64,000 nucleotides of DNA from Sanderia malayensis (lineage: Eukaryota > Cnidaria > Scyphozoa > Semaeostomeae > Pelagiidae). How positions within the stretch are numbered: the stretch's first letter is position 1; each line of letters opens with the position of its first letter. The stretch is taken from positions 5,446,743 through 5,510,742 of the forward strand of contig RQOL01000374.1 of NCBI GenBank assembly GCA_013076295.1, given 5' to 3'. The position numbers and the translations under genes were made by a program. Positions 42,531 to 54,563 of this stretch are shown here, in pieces. Under the pieces are notes generated by a model that worked only from the letters and a program-made list of their open reading frames with translations, made no database searches and had not been told where the DNA came from.

Positions 42531-43990
42531 CAACATTTCTAAAGAAAGTAAAGGTGGGAGGTCGGATCCTCCCCCCTGGCAATCGACGGCCCAGCGCCCA
42601 CCCTGCCGCCCCCCTGAAAGCCGAAGGTTGATAGCTTCAGTGTGAAGTTTGAAAAAAAAAGTTGCCTTCAAAAATTTAATCAATCCTGGAAAATTTAAAC
42701 TCAATCTCTAATAAAAATTATATCATACTGTAGCTAAGAAAACAGCGAATCCGATAAAAATATTCACATTTCTTAACAGTGTTGTTTTGAATTTTAAGCG
42801 AGTATTTAGTGCAGCCCAAGACAAAAGCCGTGAAAAAATTTATTCATCAGCCAACTTTAAAAACACAAAAATTCCCCTAACTTGGTCAAACTTTGTCCAT
42901 TTTAACTCAAATCACACCAACATGAAGCTGATACCTTGGCGAATAAGTATCGAAAGTAATTGGGTGCATTTGAAATGCTTTTCGCAATTTTAGTTGTACA
43001 TTTTTGAAGTCCAAGACATGATTTTATTGATCAAAAATAGCCCTGAAATCAAACCCGTGAAAAAAATAGCATTTAAAACACGATTCACCAACTTTCAAAT
43101 TAAATTAACGTGGCCAATTTTTGTCCTACAGAACCCACGAAAATATCAACATGAAGCTAATAGCTTGGCGAACATTTATCGAAAGTATTTGGGTGAAAAA
43201 AACAAAGTTTTGGCAGGTTAAAAATTAATTTTCGCAAATGCAAAACACACGCGTGTTGCTTGAAAATTTCGTGTTTTCAAGCAAAACCCAAACTCGGCCA
43301 AAACTGTCCAAAATCAGAGGAAAATCGACAAAACAAAAAAAACAACCCCAGATAACTTTAGTTCTCGTGTAAACAAACAGTTATCGAAAGTTTAAATGGA
43401 GAAAATCGGCCCAGAACGACCCGAGAAAATCAAAATTGTCTTCGTGTTTTGGTTAGGCCCTCGAGCCGAAAGAAAAACGTGGGTCGAAACAAAACAAAAC
43501 TCGTGCTATTTAAAGCCAAAAACAATTGAATAAAGGAAATACCTTGAAATAATTGTCCACCAATTGTCTCCACAGGTCTTGACAACAATTGACACGTCTT
43601 TACAATTGATTTCCGGCAGGTATTTACGTTTAAACCCAAGCAACTTGCCGCCCGCTCAACGAAAAAAACACGTGCTTCTCCTTGCTCGTTTTGCATCTCA
43701 TTAACTCCGTGCTCGGAACTTTCTAGAAAGTCGGAACACAAAATGGGCCATAACTCCCGAACCGTTTGGAGTAGAAATTAGCGGAAAGCTTTACTGTGAT
43801 CAACGCAATGCAGCGATCATTTCTATACCCATTTCCACCCTTATTGACCCCCAGGAAAAAAGCCTTTTTGATCACAACGAAATTCCTTTGATCCCATTGT
43901 TTGGTCGAACGTCGATTGTTCAAAAGACAATGGGCATTGTTCACAGTCGGCGGGTCACGTGTGATCGTAGAATAGTATATATAGACCATC
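42531..43990. other. Non-coding region with a diverged ~215-bp duplication
   Basis: No credible gene. Two diverged copies at about 42795-43010 and 43015-43230 share AT(G/C)AAGCT(G/A)ATA(C/G)CTTGGCGAA and TATCGAAAGTA(A/T)TTGGGTG phrases. A TATATATA box-like run at ~43974-43984 may mark a promoter, with no clear gene downstream. Confidence 0.5.
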
Positions 43991-43997
43991 CTGCAGT

Positions 43998-44110
43998 GGC
44001 GGACACGTTGAGCAATCTGTTCTAATTAAAGTTGATCAAGTTGGGATGAGATCAGCTGGCGGACACGTTAAGCAATCGGTTGTAATTAAAGTTGCCTAGT
44101 TTGCGATAAG
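43998..44110 (+). repeat. Two-copy ~58-bp repeat (GGCGGACACGTT…)
   Basis: The phrase GGCGGACACGTT(G/A)AGCAATC followed by GTTCTAATTAAAGTTG or GTTGTAATTAAAGTTG occurs twice, each with GATCAG nearby. Confidence 0.75.
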
Positions 44111-44129
44111 ATCAGTGGTGGGACAGGCA

Positions 44130-44710
44130 AAGAAAAAGAACTTTGTTTGAAATCATTGATGTCCTCATACTGCCATCCATTCCCCACCATATGATCAATG
44201 GAATCCCCGAGTCCCCATTTCCATTCCAAGGTTGTTCCAGGTGCATGATGACCTAAATTGAAATCCTTGAAGTCGTCATAGTTAGAACCATTCCCCGACC
44301 ACATGGTCCATGGAATACCCGAGTTCCGACTTGCATTCCAAGGTTGTTCCAGGTCCATGTTTTCTCCTATGACTTAACTTGAAATCATTCAAATTTTCAA
44401 AGTTGCATCCATTGCCCCACAGCATGGTCCATGGGATCCCCGATCCCAGCTTCCATTCCAAGGTTGTTCCAGGTCCATGTTTTCTCCCATGACTTAACTT
44501 GAAATGATTTAAATCTTCAAAGTTGCATCCATTCCCCCATAGCATGGTCCATGGGATCCGCGATCCCAACTTTCATTCCAAGGTTGTTCTGGGTCCATGT
44601 TTTCTCCCATGATTTAATTTGAAATGATCCTGGTCCTCATATTTCCATCCTTTTCCCCACGGAAGCCCCGAGGTCTGATTCCATCCCAAGGTTGTTCCAG
44701 GTCCATTTTT
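44130..44710 (-). repeat. ~120-bp tandem repeat, five units
   Basis: The CCAAGGTTGTTCCAGG phrase recurs near 44228, 44338, 44458, 44578 and 44688, with periods of ~110-120 bp. The 120-bp units keep a 40-residue frame open on the minus strand (GPGTTLEWKLGSGIPWTMLW), but the 110-bp units break the periodicity. I treat it as a minisatellite. Confidence 0.8.
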
Positions 44711-44719
44711 TCCATGATG

Positions 44720-46466
44720 CCAATGTTCGTGCACTTCTGAGCGTGCCAGAAATGTCTCGATTTAAACCGAACAGAGAGAAGCATTGCGATCGAATAGTAT
44801 AGTATATCATAATTGGATCCATTTAATTCGAAATTTCGATTGGAGAATGTACAATATTAAAAATAGAACTCAAATTCATAAAAACATATTTAGGACTACA
44901 GGAATCCATGCAAGCAATACAAAAGCGCATTATGAAAATTTTAGAGGGGCACCAAAGTTAAATGCTTCTGAACACGCATTCGAAAATTCGTCGTGATATA
45001 AAAGGGTTTTAAATACAGCAAATCATGAAAGTTCTCAATCAATTCACTCACATGTGACACGCCAAATCGACGACTTTCGTGGTTTGAATTGCAGGTCAGT
45101 GAATCCATGTGAAGTGGGATTTGCCGTGGTTCTCCGCACGCCCTGCTTCAATGCAATATGAAAATAGCTGTTTTCGAGTCTGGCGAGTTAGAATTTAACA
45201 TCCAAATCTGCAAAAATCGAATTAGAATTTTAGTATTGATCGATCAGAGCTGTTTCAAACAAATCAGAGTCAATTTATAGAGAATACGATTGAGATTTTG
45301 AAAATATATTGCGCGGCTGGAGAAAGTTGAAAAGCGAGTTGTTGATCACGGAATCTGAGCTAAATAAAACAATACAACTGAGGGAAAAATATAGAAAAAA
45401 CGTACCCACTCACCAGTGAAGTTCTTTGGGAAACAGTTGCAAATAGCAAGTTGCAAGTAAAATTCCAGTTGATTGCAAGGAAGGGCAGAATAGCTTTTAG
45501 ACAACTGCATTACTTTGAATGGCTTTCGTTTCAGTGAAATCACAAAATTTTCGTTTCTGAAATTCGTTCTTTAGATGGTTGCATCCAGACCTGTAATTAT
45601 AAAAGCAGAAATTGACAATTCACGGTTTTAGCACTCGATTTAGTATTGAAAAGATTTGTAAAGCAAAAAATTATTCAGAATTTTAGATCGCCCAGAACGT
45701 TCTGTAAACAACGGATCATAATAAATCGAAAACAAAATAAGAAGGACACAGAGGAGTTTAGTAGAGGCAAATGGAAACAACTTAGCAACTTACCAGTCAA
45801 TTCCCGAGAAGCTTTTAGTTGGAAAACTCGAGTAAAACGGCATCAAAAATAAAACGCAGCAACACAACGAAAGCAATTTCATTGGGTTTGTCCCGTCCCA
45901 AATTCGAAAATGGACATCCACTGCACGTTCGCTCAAGGAAGGAAGGAACTTCCTCATCAATCAAAGGTCTCAGTAACAAAAGACGCAATGGGATTAGTGT
46001 CAAACGCAACAGGGATTCATTGTTTCGAAAACGGTAAACAACGCACGATCGATCTTTCCAGAAGCATGACATCATCCAGACGCAATAATTGTCAGGGGGT
46101 CGCACGGCACAACACGTTTTGTTCGACTCGATGCTTCAGTACGCATCGAAGCTCGAGACATCTCCCCTGGCACGCAAAACAAAAGCCTCGGCACGGCAGT
46201 AGCTGACAAAGTGCACAAAGCAAACTTGAAACGAAAACAAAGGGCGGAAGGATTTTCGAGGTAGAAACTGGAAAATATCTGGAAAACGAAAACGAATTTC
46301 GAAAAACAAAATAGATATTACAAATATACAGATTACTGGGAAGAATAATGCGTGGTTTTCGAAAAGAACAGATCGGGGAAATTTGAGGAGTAGTGTTCTC
46401 AAACGCCCGTCGCTGGGGGTCTTTGAGCGTTGTTTCCGTCACCGCTCACGTTTTAGTATATAGAGA
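44720..46466. other. Non-coding host-side region, nothing recognised
   Basis: Only short frames without recognisable domains. It ends at the Helitron 3' border. Confidence 0.5.
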
Positions 46467-46500
46467 CTAGGAAGGCTGGCGCGCTTCGCGCGCCACCTCC
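46467..46500 (-). other. Helitron 3' end: hairpin plus CTAG/T
   Basis: Minus-strand reading: stem TGGCGCGC, loop GAA, stem GCGCGCCA, then GCCTTC and CTAG with a T outside. Hairpin, short spacer and CTRR followed by T match the canonical Helitron 3' terminus. Confidence 0.75.
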
Positions 46501-46502
46501 CT

Positions 46503-46740
46503 AGTGTGTTGGCCTCGCAGTGAGTGGAACAGCGATTTTGAACAAAAGTGGGGTGGGTTTCTGTCGTTTTGGCCTTGCTTTGAGTGGAACAGCGGTCTTG
46601 AACAAAAGTGGGGTGGGATTCTGTTGTTTTGGCCTTCGACGTGAGTAGAACAGGGATCTTGAACAAAATTTGGGTGGGTTTCTGTTGTTTTAGCCTTCGA
46701 CGTGAGCGGGACAGCGATCTTGAACAAATAAGCTGTTGGC
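46503..46740 (+). repeat. 60-bp subterminal repeats, four units
   Basis: Four units of ~60 bp sharing GAGTGGAACAGCG and CTTGAACAAAAGTGGGGTGG sit just inside the Helitron 3' end. Confidence 0.85.
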
Positions 46741-46893
46741 GCATTAGAGCAGAGGTTCAACAAATAAAGCTGATTGTTTTGTTTGAAAAATGAAAATTGA
46801 AGAAAAATCGTTATAATTAAAGAAAATTATATATAATATTTTTAAAAAATGTACTTTCGGCATGAAAACATTCGCGGACTAAACCAGAGGTTT

Positions 46894-47450
46894 TTAGTCG
46901 TCGCTTTGTGTGCTTTCGTCGTTCCGCTCCTCATCAGCGTGGTCCTGCTCCTCATCAGCGTCATCTTGTGTATTAGTAGTGGGTTCTTCGTCGCGAGATT
47001 CATCTGGTGGCAAGAAATCTATGTCCATTTCTAGGACGTCTTGCAAACTTTTATTGATTGCCTCGTCCAGCTCCTGATCCATCCTGGACCGAATGACTTT
47101 TTTTAATTGCGTCAACCTGGCCATGGCCTCTTTGACTTTGGCCTTTGTTATTCTATTGGAATTCCTTATCTGCTCATAAGAGTGATAGGCATACTGCGTG
47201 TTTCTGTCGAGGAACTGGCATGTTCTCTCCAGCTTTCCAAGGCCCTCACTGGCCAACCTTGAAAAGTACTTTAAATCGTTCTGCATGCTAGAATTGTAGA
47301 AACAGTTGTGTCAGAATGGAAATCACATGTGTTTAATTGAGAAAAATGAAAGATGAAGTATACAAAATGAGTTTGAATTACCTTGGTTTATTAGTGTGTT
47401 TGTTCTCGTCGCTTTGAGGTTCCTTGTTGTATTCTAGTGTTTGTGAGAGT
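46894..47450 (-). CDS. Small coiled, acidic-tailed protein in the Helitron, probably two exons
   Basis: The main frame (47286-46894) gives 130 residues. A helical basic N-terminal part (LKYFSRLASEGLGKLERTC, TKAKVKEAMARLTQLKKVI) is followed by a strongly acidic tail (DESRDEEPTTNTQDDADEEQ). A GT…AG intron (roughly 47391 to 47289) would join it in frame to an upstream exon reading SQTLEYNKEPQSDENKHTNK. The same frame stays open through both, so the spliced form is plausible and the start would then lie upstream of 47286. I do not recognise the family. It lies between the Helitron 3' end and the helicase gene and could be an accessory or captured gene. Confidence 0.45.
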
Positions 47451-47592
47451 GGTTGATGCTGGCAGTGTTGATTTATAGAGTTGCAAAAAACTGGTTTTAC
47501 TGGTTTGCGCATTTACTTGTTGTTGTGTATTTGGGGTTGATTAATTGAAAAGGTAAGCAATTGTAAAGGGGTTGATTAAGTTCTAAAGGTCC

Positions 47593-47618
47593 GAATCAAA
47601 GGCGCGCGCCTTTGATTC
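47593..47618. other. 26-bp perfect palindrome
   Basis: A perfect inverted repeat centred on GGCGCGCGCC with GAATCAAA/TTTGATTC arms. No loop. It is inside the Helitron, upstream of the small minus-strand gene; role unknown. Confidence 0.9.
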
Positions 47619-47964
47619 AGACACTTTCACCGCTTTACAGCAGCTGCTTGAGCTGAGAAAAAACTCAAGTTCCAAGGAAAGCGAAAAGAAAATTGTGTAA
47701 AAAACGTATCTGATGACGTTGAACAATACTGACCATAAATGTATGAGAAGATTGTATTGAAACGGCTTGGTTGTATCTCCAGGAGCAAGTTCATTGTCCC
47801 TTAAAAAGAATCGAAAGAAAAAATAGGATGTGATAGTGTTAGAAATGCAAGACGGTTATATTATGTATGAGGAAGATGTTGAAAATAGCGTGTTAACAAT
47901 TGGGGAACCTGGGGTGTATTAAATTGGGTTGGCGCCAGTGCTACCCCCTTTGAGCAAATTTCCT

Positions 47965-49010
47965 CAAACTGAAGAAATGTAGCATGTTTAAGGAAATTTT
48001 AAAGGAAATGTATATTTTAGGGAAATTTTGAGGAAATATTGAATCTTATCATGTTATTATGATATTTCTTGATTTCATGTTGTTTAGGTTGTTGGAAGGG
48101 TGCTTTTGAACCTATTTGACACTTTGAATCATTGTTTTAATCCCTTATTTACTTCTATTGTTACTTGCTACACACCTTCGTGTTATTTATATTGTTAGAC
48201 ATTTACTGACGGGCTCTCTTTGTTCGGGAAATCACGTTCCGTAAATATATCAAAAGGGGCGCTATTGTGTCTCCAGTGACTTTCAGAGGAAATTTTGCGA
48301 AAATTCTGCCTCGTTTAAGGAATACCTCGTTTTCACTGGTGGAAGCACTGGGCTGTGTGTAACGTTGAATCCAATCGAATGTTTCATTTCATTCATTGTT
48401 GCGACGCGTAGGGATTTCTATCTATTTTTGGGATTTTTAGAAGTTTGTAGGTTGTAGGGAAAACCTGTGGGATAATTCATGGAAATTCAGGAAATTTAGC
48501 ACGTTTAAGGAAACTTTAAAGGAAATATATAGTGTAGGGAAACTTTGAGAAAATATTGAATCTTATTATGTTATCATGATATTTCTTGATTTCATGTTAT
48601 TTTGGTTGTTGGAAGGGTGCTTTTGAACCTATTTGACACTTTGAATCATTGTTTTAATCCCTTATTTACTTCTATTGTTACTTGCTACACACCTTCGTGT
48701 TATTTATATTGTTAGACATTTACTGACGGGCTCTCTTTGTTCGGGAAATCACGTTCCGTAAATATATCAAAAGGGGCGCTATTGTGTCTCCAGTGACTTT
48801 CAGAGGAAATTTTGCGAAAGTTCTGCCTCGTTTAAGGAATACCTCATTTTCACTGGTGGAAGCACTGGGCTGTGTGTAACGTTGAATCCAATCGAATGTT
48901 TCATTCCATTCATTGTTGCGACGCGTAGGGATTTCTATTTATTTTGGGGATTTTTAGAAGTTTGTAGGTTGTAGAGAAAACCTACGGGATAATTCAGGGA
49001 AAGTAGGTGG
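47965..49010 (+). repeat. Two-copy ~517-bp tandem duplication
   Basis: Copies at about 47965-48481 and 48482-49010 are ~95% alike. They share long identical stretches, for example TTGGAAGGGTGCTTTTGAAC, GACGGGCTCTCTTTGTTCGG and CACTGGTGGAAGCACTGGGC. No open frame. Confidence 0.9.
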
Positions 49011-49113
49011 ACATTTTCAAATTGTAGGGATTAAATTTTTTTACGGCCAACACAGTGAAGTTGTTTTTTCGGCTTTGAACATCAATTGTAACAGACTTCC
49101 CATGTGGCACTTC

Positions 49114-49207
49114 CCGAAAAGAGCACAATTAGACAATAGCAAGCTTGGAAGTCACACCTTCCGAAAAGAGCACAATTAGACAATAGCAAGCTTGGAAGTC
49201 ACACCTT
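49114..49207 (+). repeat. 47-bp direct duplication
   Basis: Two identical adjacent copies containing CACAATTAGACAATAGCAAG. Nothing coding. Confidence 0.9.
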
Positions 49208-49381
49208 AAAACAGCTGTTAGAGTTCTTTTCAAAGTCAACTTGTTTTTGCGGCGTCATTCCCCACTTGGGAGAATCTATTTCTGCAGGTGTGGTTAGGTT
49301 AAAGACTTATAAGCTTGGAGGGCAACATCAAAATCAAAACCTTCATTGCAATTGTACGAAGAATTGAAGTTGAAACGAAAA

Positions 49382-49671
49382 ATGGCGAGATTAAACGTAA
49401 CCGTTATTTACAAAGAAGAGAAAACGGTATGTACTCATTTGATGTATGTGAAGTGAATAGTTAGGTGGACAACTGTGAAGATATTTGGACCTAAGCGTTC
49501 GTTAGTTTTTTATATAATGAATTGATGTTGCTGTCTATTGTAGGTTGTTGAATGGGATAAGAGCAAGGGGATGCGTGGCCTGAAGTGGCAAATTGCGAAG
49601 AAGGTCGTGAAGGAGAAAAAATTGAAGTTCACCCTAAGAGATGGTGAAGGAAAGATGTTGCGGGAAGTGGG
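49382..49671 (+). CDS. Short two-exon candidate gene start in the Helitron
   Basis: ATG at 49382 opens a 15-codon exon (MARLNVTVIYKEEKT) with donor GTATGT at 49427. After acceptor TTGTAG, the frame resumes at 49544 (VVEWDKSKGMRGLKWQIAKK, then KLKFTLRDGEGKMLREVG) and meets a second GTATGT donor at 49672. The splice signals and the lysine-rich, strand-like pattern are suggestive. I could not place a third exon, and I do not recognise the protein. It is on the opposite strand to the Rep-helicase. Confidence 0.35.
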
Positions 49672-50974
49672 GTATGTAGCTGAATATTACTGCGTACTAT
49701 TTTTATTATAGAAACTGCTTTGCTGTGATGAATTATTAAGAGTTTGATGGATGTTTTGTTATTAGAGAAGAAACTGAGGTGCACATACACATGTTGTTGG
49801 GAGAAAGAGAGGGGAGATCAAAGAAAGGGAAGAAAGGAAGAAAAGAGCAAAGAAAGGAGGGAAGAAAAGAGGAAAGAAAAGAGCAAAGAAAAAAAGGAAA
49901 AGAAAATAGAATCGCAAAATATATATTCAATTTAAGATAAAATATTAAAAGAAACGTATGATGGTGTTTATCTTTGTCTTGAAATAATAACTTGAGGAAA
50001 ATGTTCTTGCGCAGTGGCTGAGTGTGCACACGCGGAAAGTAAAGAGGATGCGCGATTGTTGCAGGTAGACTGACAATGCAATTAAATTCAACTTTAAGTT
50101 TTAAAAAGTGAAAATGGTGTCTAAGTGTATTTGTGTGAAAGCCGCAGAGAGTGCGAAGCAAAGCGAGTGCTAATGTGTCTGCCGGAGCCCTGCAACGAAA
50201 GAGCGAATATTCCACCACAGGTAGATTTTCATTTTTGAAAGTCAAATTGATACTTCTTGTTACAAACCTCAAGGAACAATCTAATTTGGAAAGTGTTATG
50301 TTATGTTCATTTTATTAAATAGTTCTGATTGACTTTACAATGTACCACTACTTTATGAATTTAGTGTTCTTCTTTTGTGCAAGTAGGCCTTTTCATGTAT
50401 CCAAGGGTGGAGGTGATGAGCGGTAATTGAGAAAAAAATTACTGTTGTCATGGAAGCCAGAAGGAAAAGTGTGTGGAAGATTTCTACATGCAAGAAAGGA
50501 TGTTTATTATATATTATACAGTTTTGACCGCAAGATTCATACATAAGAGGGGATGAAATATTTCAGTAAATTTAACGTACCTGAGAAATTTTAACGCTAT
50601 GTGCATGGATATATATGAAAATCCTGTTGATCTGGGCTGTTCTGTGTGCGATTATAGATTCAGGCTGTAGAAAAAATTTGGGGTGTTGCCGGATGCATTA
50701 GTAAAAAGCTCAAACACCACGTCAAGGAGCATCCATTGTTTGAGTTTTCCTTTTTTGTGAAAGCTGCCATGGTGGTAGTAAATGACACAAAACTTGCATA
50801 TATTGGTAGGAATATTTTGTGTAGATTTTACACAGTAACTTAATTGTTCATGAATGGAGCGGATGTAGACAGCTTTCACAGAGAGAAAGGAAATCCATGT
50901 CCCCGTAGGCAACATCAAGGCACATGGCAAAGCATAACTCATGGAAAATTGTATATTATGTTATGTAAAATAAC
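49672..50974. other. Non-coding; GA-rich tract at ~49798-49905
   Basis: A ~108-bp nearly pure purine tract (GAAAGGAAGAAAAGAGCAAA style) is the only clear feature. The short frames here are not supported. Confidence 0.6.
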
Positions 50975-53900
50975 GTTATCTATGGGTTAGATAAAGCAAT
51001 ATTAAAAAGGATGAATGTATAGAAGTAGATGCTTGGTTAGCTTGGGGAGTTAGAATGACATTGTGTGGTGGGGAATGTTGGTGAGAGCTAGACTGATTGC
51101 AGGAAGTGGTTTCTGCCTATGCTGTTTGGTATCATTCATAGGTCTTGTGCCTGTGCTGTTTGGTATCATTCACAGGTCTTATCCCCATGCTGTTTGGTAT
51201 CATTCATGAGGATTGCCTATGCTGTTTGGTATCATTCATAGGTCTTGTGCCTGTGCTGTTTGGTATCATTGACAGGTCTTGTGCCTGTGCTGTTTGGTAC
51301 CATTCACAGGTCTTATCCCCATGCTGTTTGGCATCATTCATGGAGATTGCCTATGCTGTTAGGTATCATTCATAGGTCTTGTGCCTGTGCTGTTTGGTAT
51401 CATTCACAGGTCTTATCCCCATGCTGTTTGGTATCATTCATAGGTCTTGTGCCTGTGCTGTTTGGTATCATTCACAGGTCTTATCCCCATGCTGTTTGGT
51501 ATCATTCATGGAGATTGCCTATGCTGTTTGGTATCATTCATAGGTCTTGTGCCTGTGCTGTTTGGTATCATTCACAGGTCTTGTGCCTGTGCTGTTTGGT
51601 ATCATTCACAGGTCTTATCCCCATGCTGTTTGGTATCATTCATGGAGATTGCCTATGCTGTTTGGTTTCATTCATAGGTCTTGTGCCTGTGCTGTTTGGT
51701 ATCATTCACAGGTCTTATCCCCATGCTGTTTGGTATCATTCATGAGGATTGCCTATGCTGTTCGGTATCATTCATAGGTCTTGTGCCACACTCAGTCAAG
51801 GTCGTTGAATAACCGTGCTCTCTAAATGAGGTGAAGGGGCGTGTTAGTGTATTGACTTACCCTCTCTGGTTGGAGGTGATGTTGTTGGAGAGCTCACAGG
51901 ACTTCCTTGTAGACAATGTTTGCGGATTTGTTGCTGCCAGGTTATCTATGGGCTCGATAAAGCAATATATTAGTAAAGGATGAATGTATAGAAGTAGATG
52001 CTGGGTTAGCTTGGGGAGTTAGAATTACATTGTGTGGTGGGGATTGTTGGTGAGAGCTAGACTGATTGCAGCGAGTGGTTTTTGCCTATGCTGTTTGGTA
52101 TCATTCATAGGTCTTGTGCCTGTGCTGTTTGGTATCATTCATGGAGATTGCCTATGCTGTTTGGTATCATTCATAGGTCTTGTGCCTGTGCTGTTTGGTA
52201 TCATTCACAGGTCTTGTGCCTGTGCTGTTTGGTATCATTCACAGGTCTTATCCCCATGCTGTTTGGTATCATTCATGGAGATTGCCTATGCTGTTTGGTA
52301 TCATTCATAGGTCTTGTGCCTGTGCTGTTTGGTATCATTCACAGGTCTTGTGCCTGTGCTGTTTGGTATCATTCACAGGTCTTATCCCCATGCTGTTTGG
52401 TATCATTCATGGAGATTGCCTATGCTGTTTGGTATCATTCATAGGTCTTGTGCCTGTGCTGTTTGGTATCATTCACAGGTCTTGTGCCTGTGCTGTTTGG
52501 TATCATTCACAGGTCTTATCCCCATGCTGTTTGGTATCATTCATGGAGATTGCCTATGCTGTTTGGTATCATTCATAGGTCTTGTGCCTGTGCTGTTTGG
52601 TATCATTCACAGGTCTTGTGCCTGTGCTGTTTGGTATCATTCACAGGTCTTATCCCCATGCTGTTTGGTATCATTCATGGAGATTGCCTATGCTGTTTGG
52701 TTTCATTCATAGGTCTTGTGCCTGTGCTGTTTGGTATCTTTCACAGGTCTTATCCCCATGCTGTTTGGTATCATTCATGAGGATTGCCTATGCTGTTCGG
52801 TATCATTCATAGGTCTTGTGCCACACTCAGTCAAGGTCGTTGAATAACCGTGCTCTCTAAATGAGGTGAAGGGGCGTGTTAGTGTATTGACTTACCCTCT
52901 CTGGTTGGAGGTGATGTTGTTGGAGAGCTCACAGGACTTCCTTGTAGACAATGTTTGCGGATTTGTTGCTGCCAGGTTATCTATGGGCTCGATAAAGCAA
53001 TATATTAGTAAAGGATGAATGTATAGAAGTAGATGCTGGGTTAGCTTGGGGAGTTAGAATTACATTGTGTGGTGGGGATTGTTGGTGGGAGCTAGACTGA
53101 TTGCAGCGAGTGGTTTTTGCCTATGCTGTTTGGTATCATTCATAGGTCTTGTGCCTGTACTGTTTGGTATCATTCATAGGTCTTGTGCCTGTGCTGTTTG
53201 GTATCATTCACAGGTCTTGTGCCTGTGCTGTTTGGTATCATTCACAGGTCTTATCCCCATGCTGTTTGGTATCATTCATGGAGATTGCCTATGCTGTTTG
53301 GTATCATTCATAGGTCTTGTGCCTGTGCTGTTTGGTATCATTCACAGGTCTTGTGCCACACTCAGTCAAGGTCGTTGAATAACCGTGCTCTCTAAATGAG
53401 GTGAAGGGGCGTGTTAGTGTATTGACTTACCCTCTCTGGCTGGAGGTGATGTTGTTGGAGAGCTCACAGGACTTCCTTGTAGACAATGTTTGCGGATTTG
53501 TTGCTGCCAGGTTATCTATGGGCTCGATAAAGCAATATATTAGTAAAGGATGAATGTATAGAAGTAGATGCTGGGTTAGCTTGGGGAGTTAGAATTACAT
53601 TGTGTGGTGGGGATTGTTGGTGGGAGCTAGACTGATTGCAGCGAGTGGTTTTTGCCTATGCTGTTTGGTATCATTCATAGGTCTTGTGCCTGTGCTGTTT
53701 GGTATCATTCACAGGTCTTATCCCCATGCTGTTTGGTATCATTCATGGAGATTGCCTATGCTGTTTGGTATCATTCATAGGTCTTGTGCCTGTGCTGTTT
53801 GGTATCATTCACAGGTCTTGTGCCTGTGCTGTTTGGTATCATTCACAGGTCTTATCCCCATGCTGTTTGGTATCATTCATGGAGTTTGCCTATGCTGTTT

Positions 53901-54563
53901 GGTTTCATTCATAGGTCTTGTGCCTGTGCTGTTTGGTATCATTCACAGGTCTTATCCCCATGCTGTTTGGTATCATTCATGAGGATTGCCTATGCTGTTC
54001 GGTATCATTCATAGGTCTTGTGCCACACTCAGTCAAGGTCGTTGAATAACCGTGCTCTCTAAATGAGGTGAAGGGGCGTGTTAGTGTATTGACTTACCCT
54101 CTCTGGTTGGAGGTGATGTTGTTGGAGAGCTCACAGGACTTCCTTGTAGACAATGTTTGCGGATTTGTTGCTGCCAGGTTATCTATGGGCTCGATAAAGC
54201 AATATATTAGTAAAGGATGAATGTATAGAAGTAGATGCTGGGTTAGCTTGGGGAGTTAGAATTACATTGTGTGGTGGGGATTGTTGGTGAGAGCTAGACT
54301 GATTGCAGCGAGTGTTTTTTGCCTATGCTGTTTGGTATCATTCATAGGTCTTGTGCCTGTGCTGTTTGGTATCATTCACAGGTCTTATCCCCATGCTGTT
54401 TGGTATCATTCATGAGGATTGCCTATGCTGTTTGGTATCATTCATAGGTCTTGTGCCACACTCAGTCATGGTCGTTGAATAACCGTGCTCTCTAAATGAG
54501 GTGAAGGGGTGTGTTAGTGTATTGACTTACCTTCTGTGGTTGGAGTTGATGTTGCTGGAGAAC
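50975..54563 (+). repeat. Hierarchical satellite: 32-34-bp monomers in larger units
   Basis: Monomer types are A (GGTCTTGTGCCTGTGCTG + TTTGGTATCATTCACA), B (GGTCTTATCCCCATGCTG + same tail) and C (GAGATTGCCTATGCTG + same tail). A-A-B-C makes a 134-bp unit. Runs of these alternate with a ~290-bp spacer starting CCACACTCAGTCAAGGTCGT at 51786, 52821, 53356, 54022 and 54456, giving long units of 1035, 535, 666 and 434 bp. The spacer carries the complement of the helicase C-terminal coding sequence (NIVYKEVL, stop). The final spacer merges into the real helicase gene at 54564. The many overlapping frames here are periodic and not genes. Confidence 0.93.

Noticed and set aside
45646..46402. Several ~70-115-codon frames on both strands
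   Set aside because: Basic or Phe-rich low-information sequence, overlapping on opposite strands with no domain or splice support.
51145..54014. Many overlapping frames of 70-166 codons (CLCCLVSF-type)
   Set aside because: They follow the monomer period; the 134-bp unit is not a multiple of three, and the same frames recur in every unit. No coding constraint.
51117..54460. CRISPR-like appearance of regular 34-bp repeats
   Set aside because: Monomers are contiguous with no unique spacers, in a eukaryotic setting with Helitron genes; it is a satellite.
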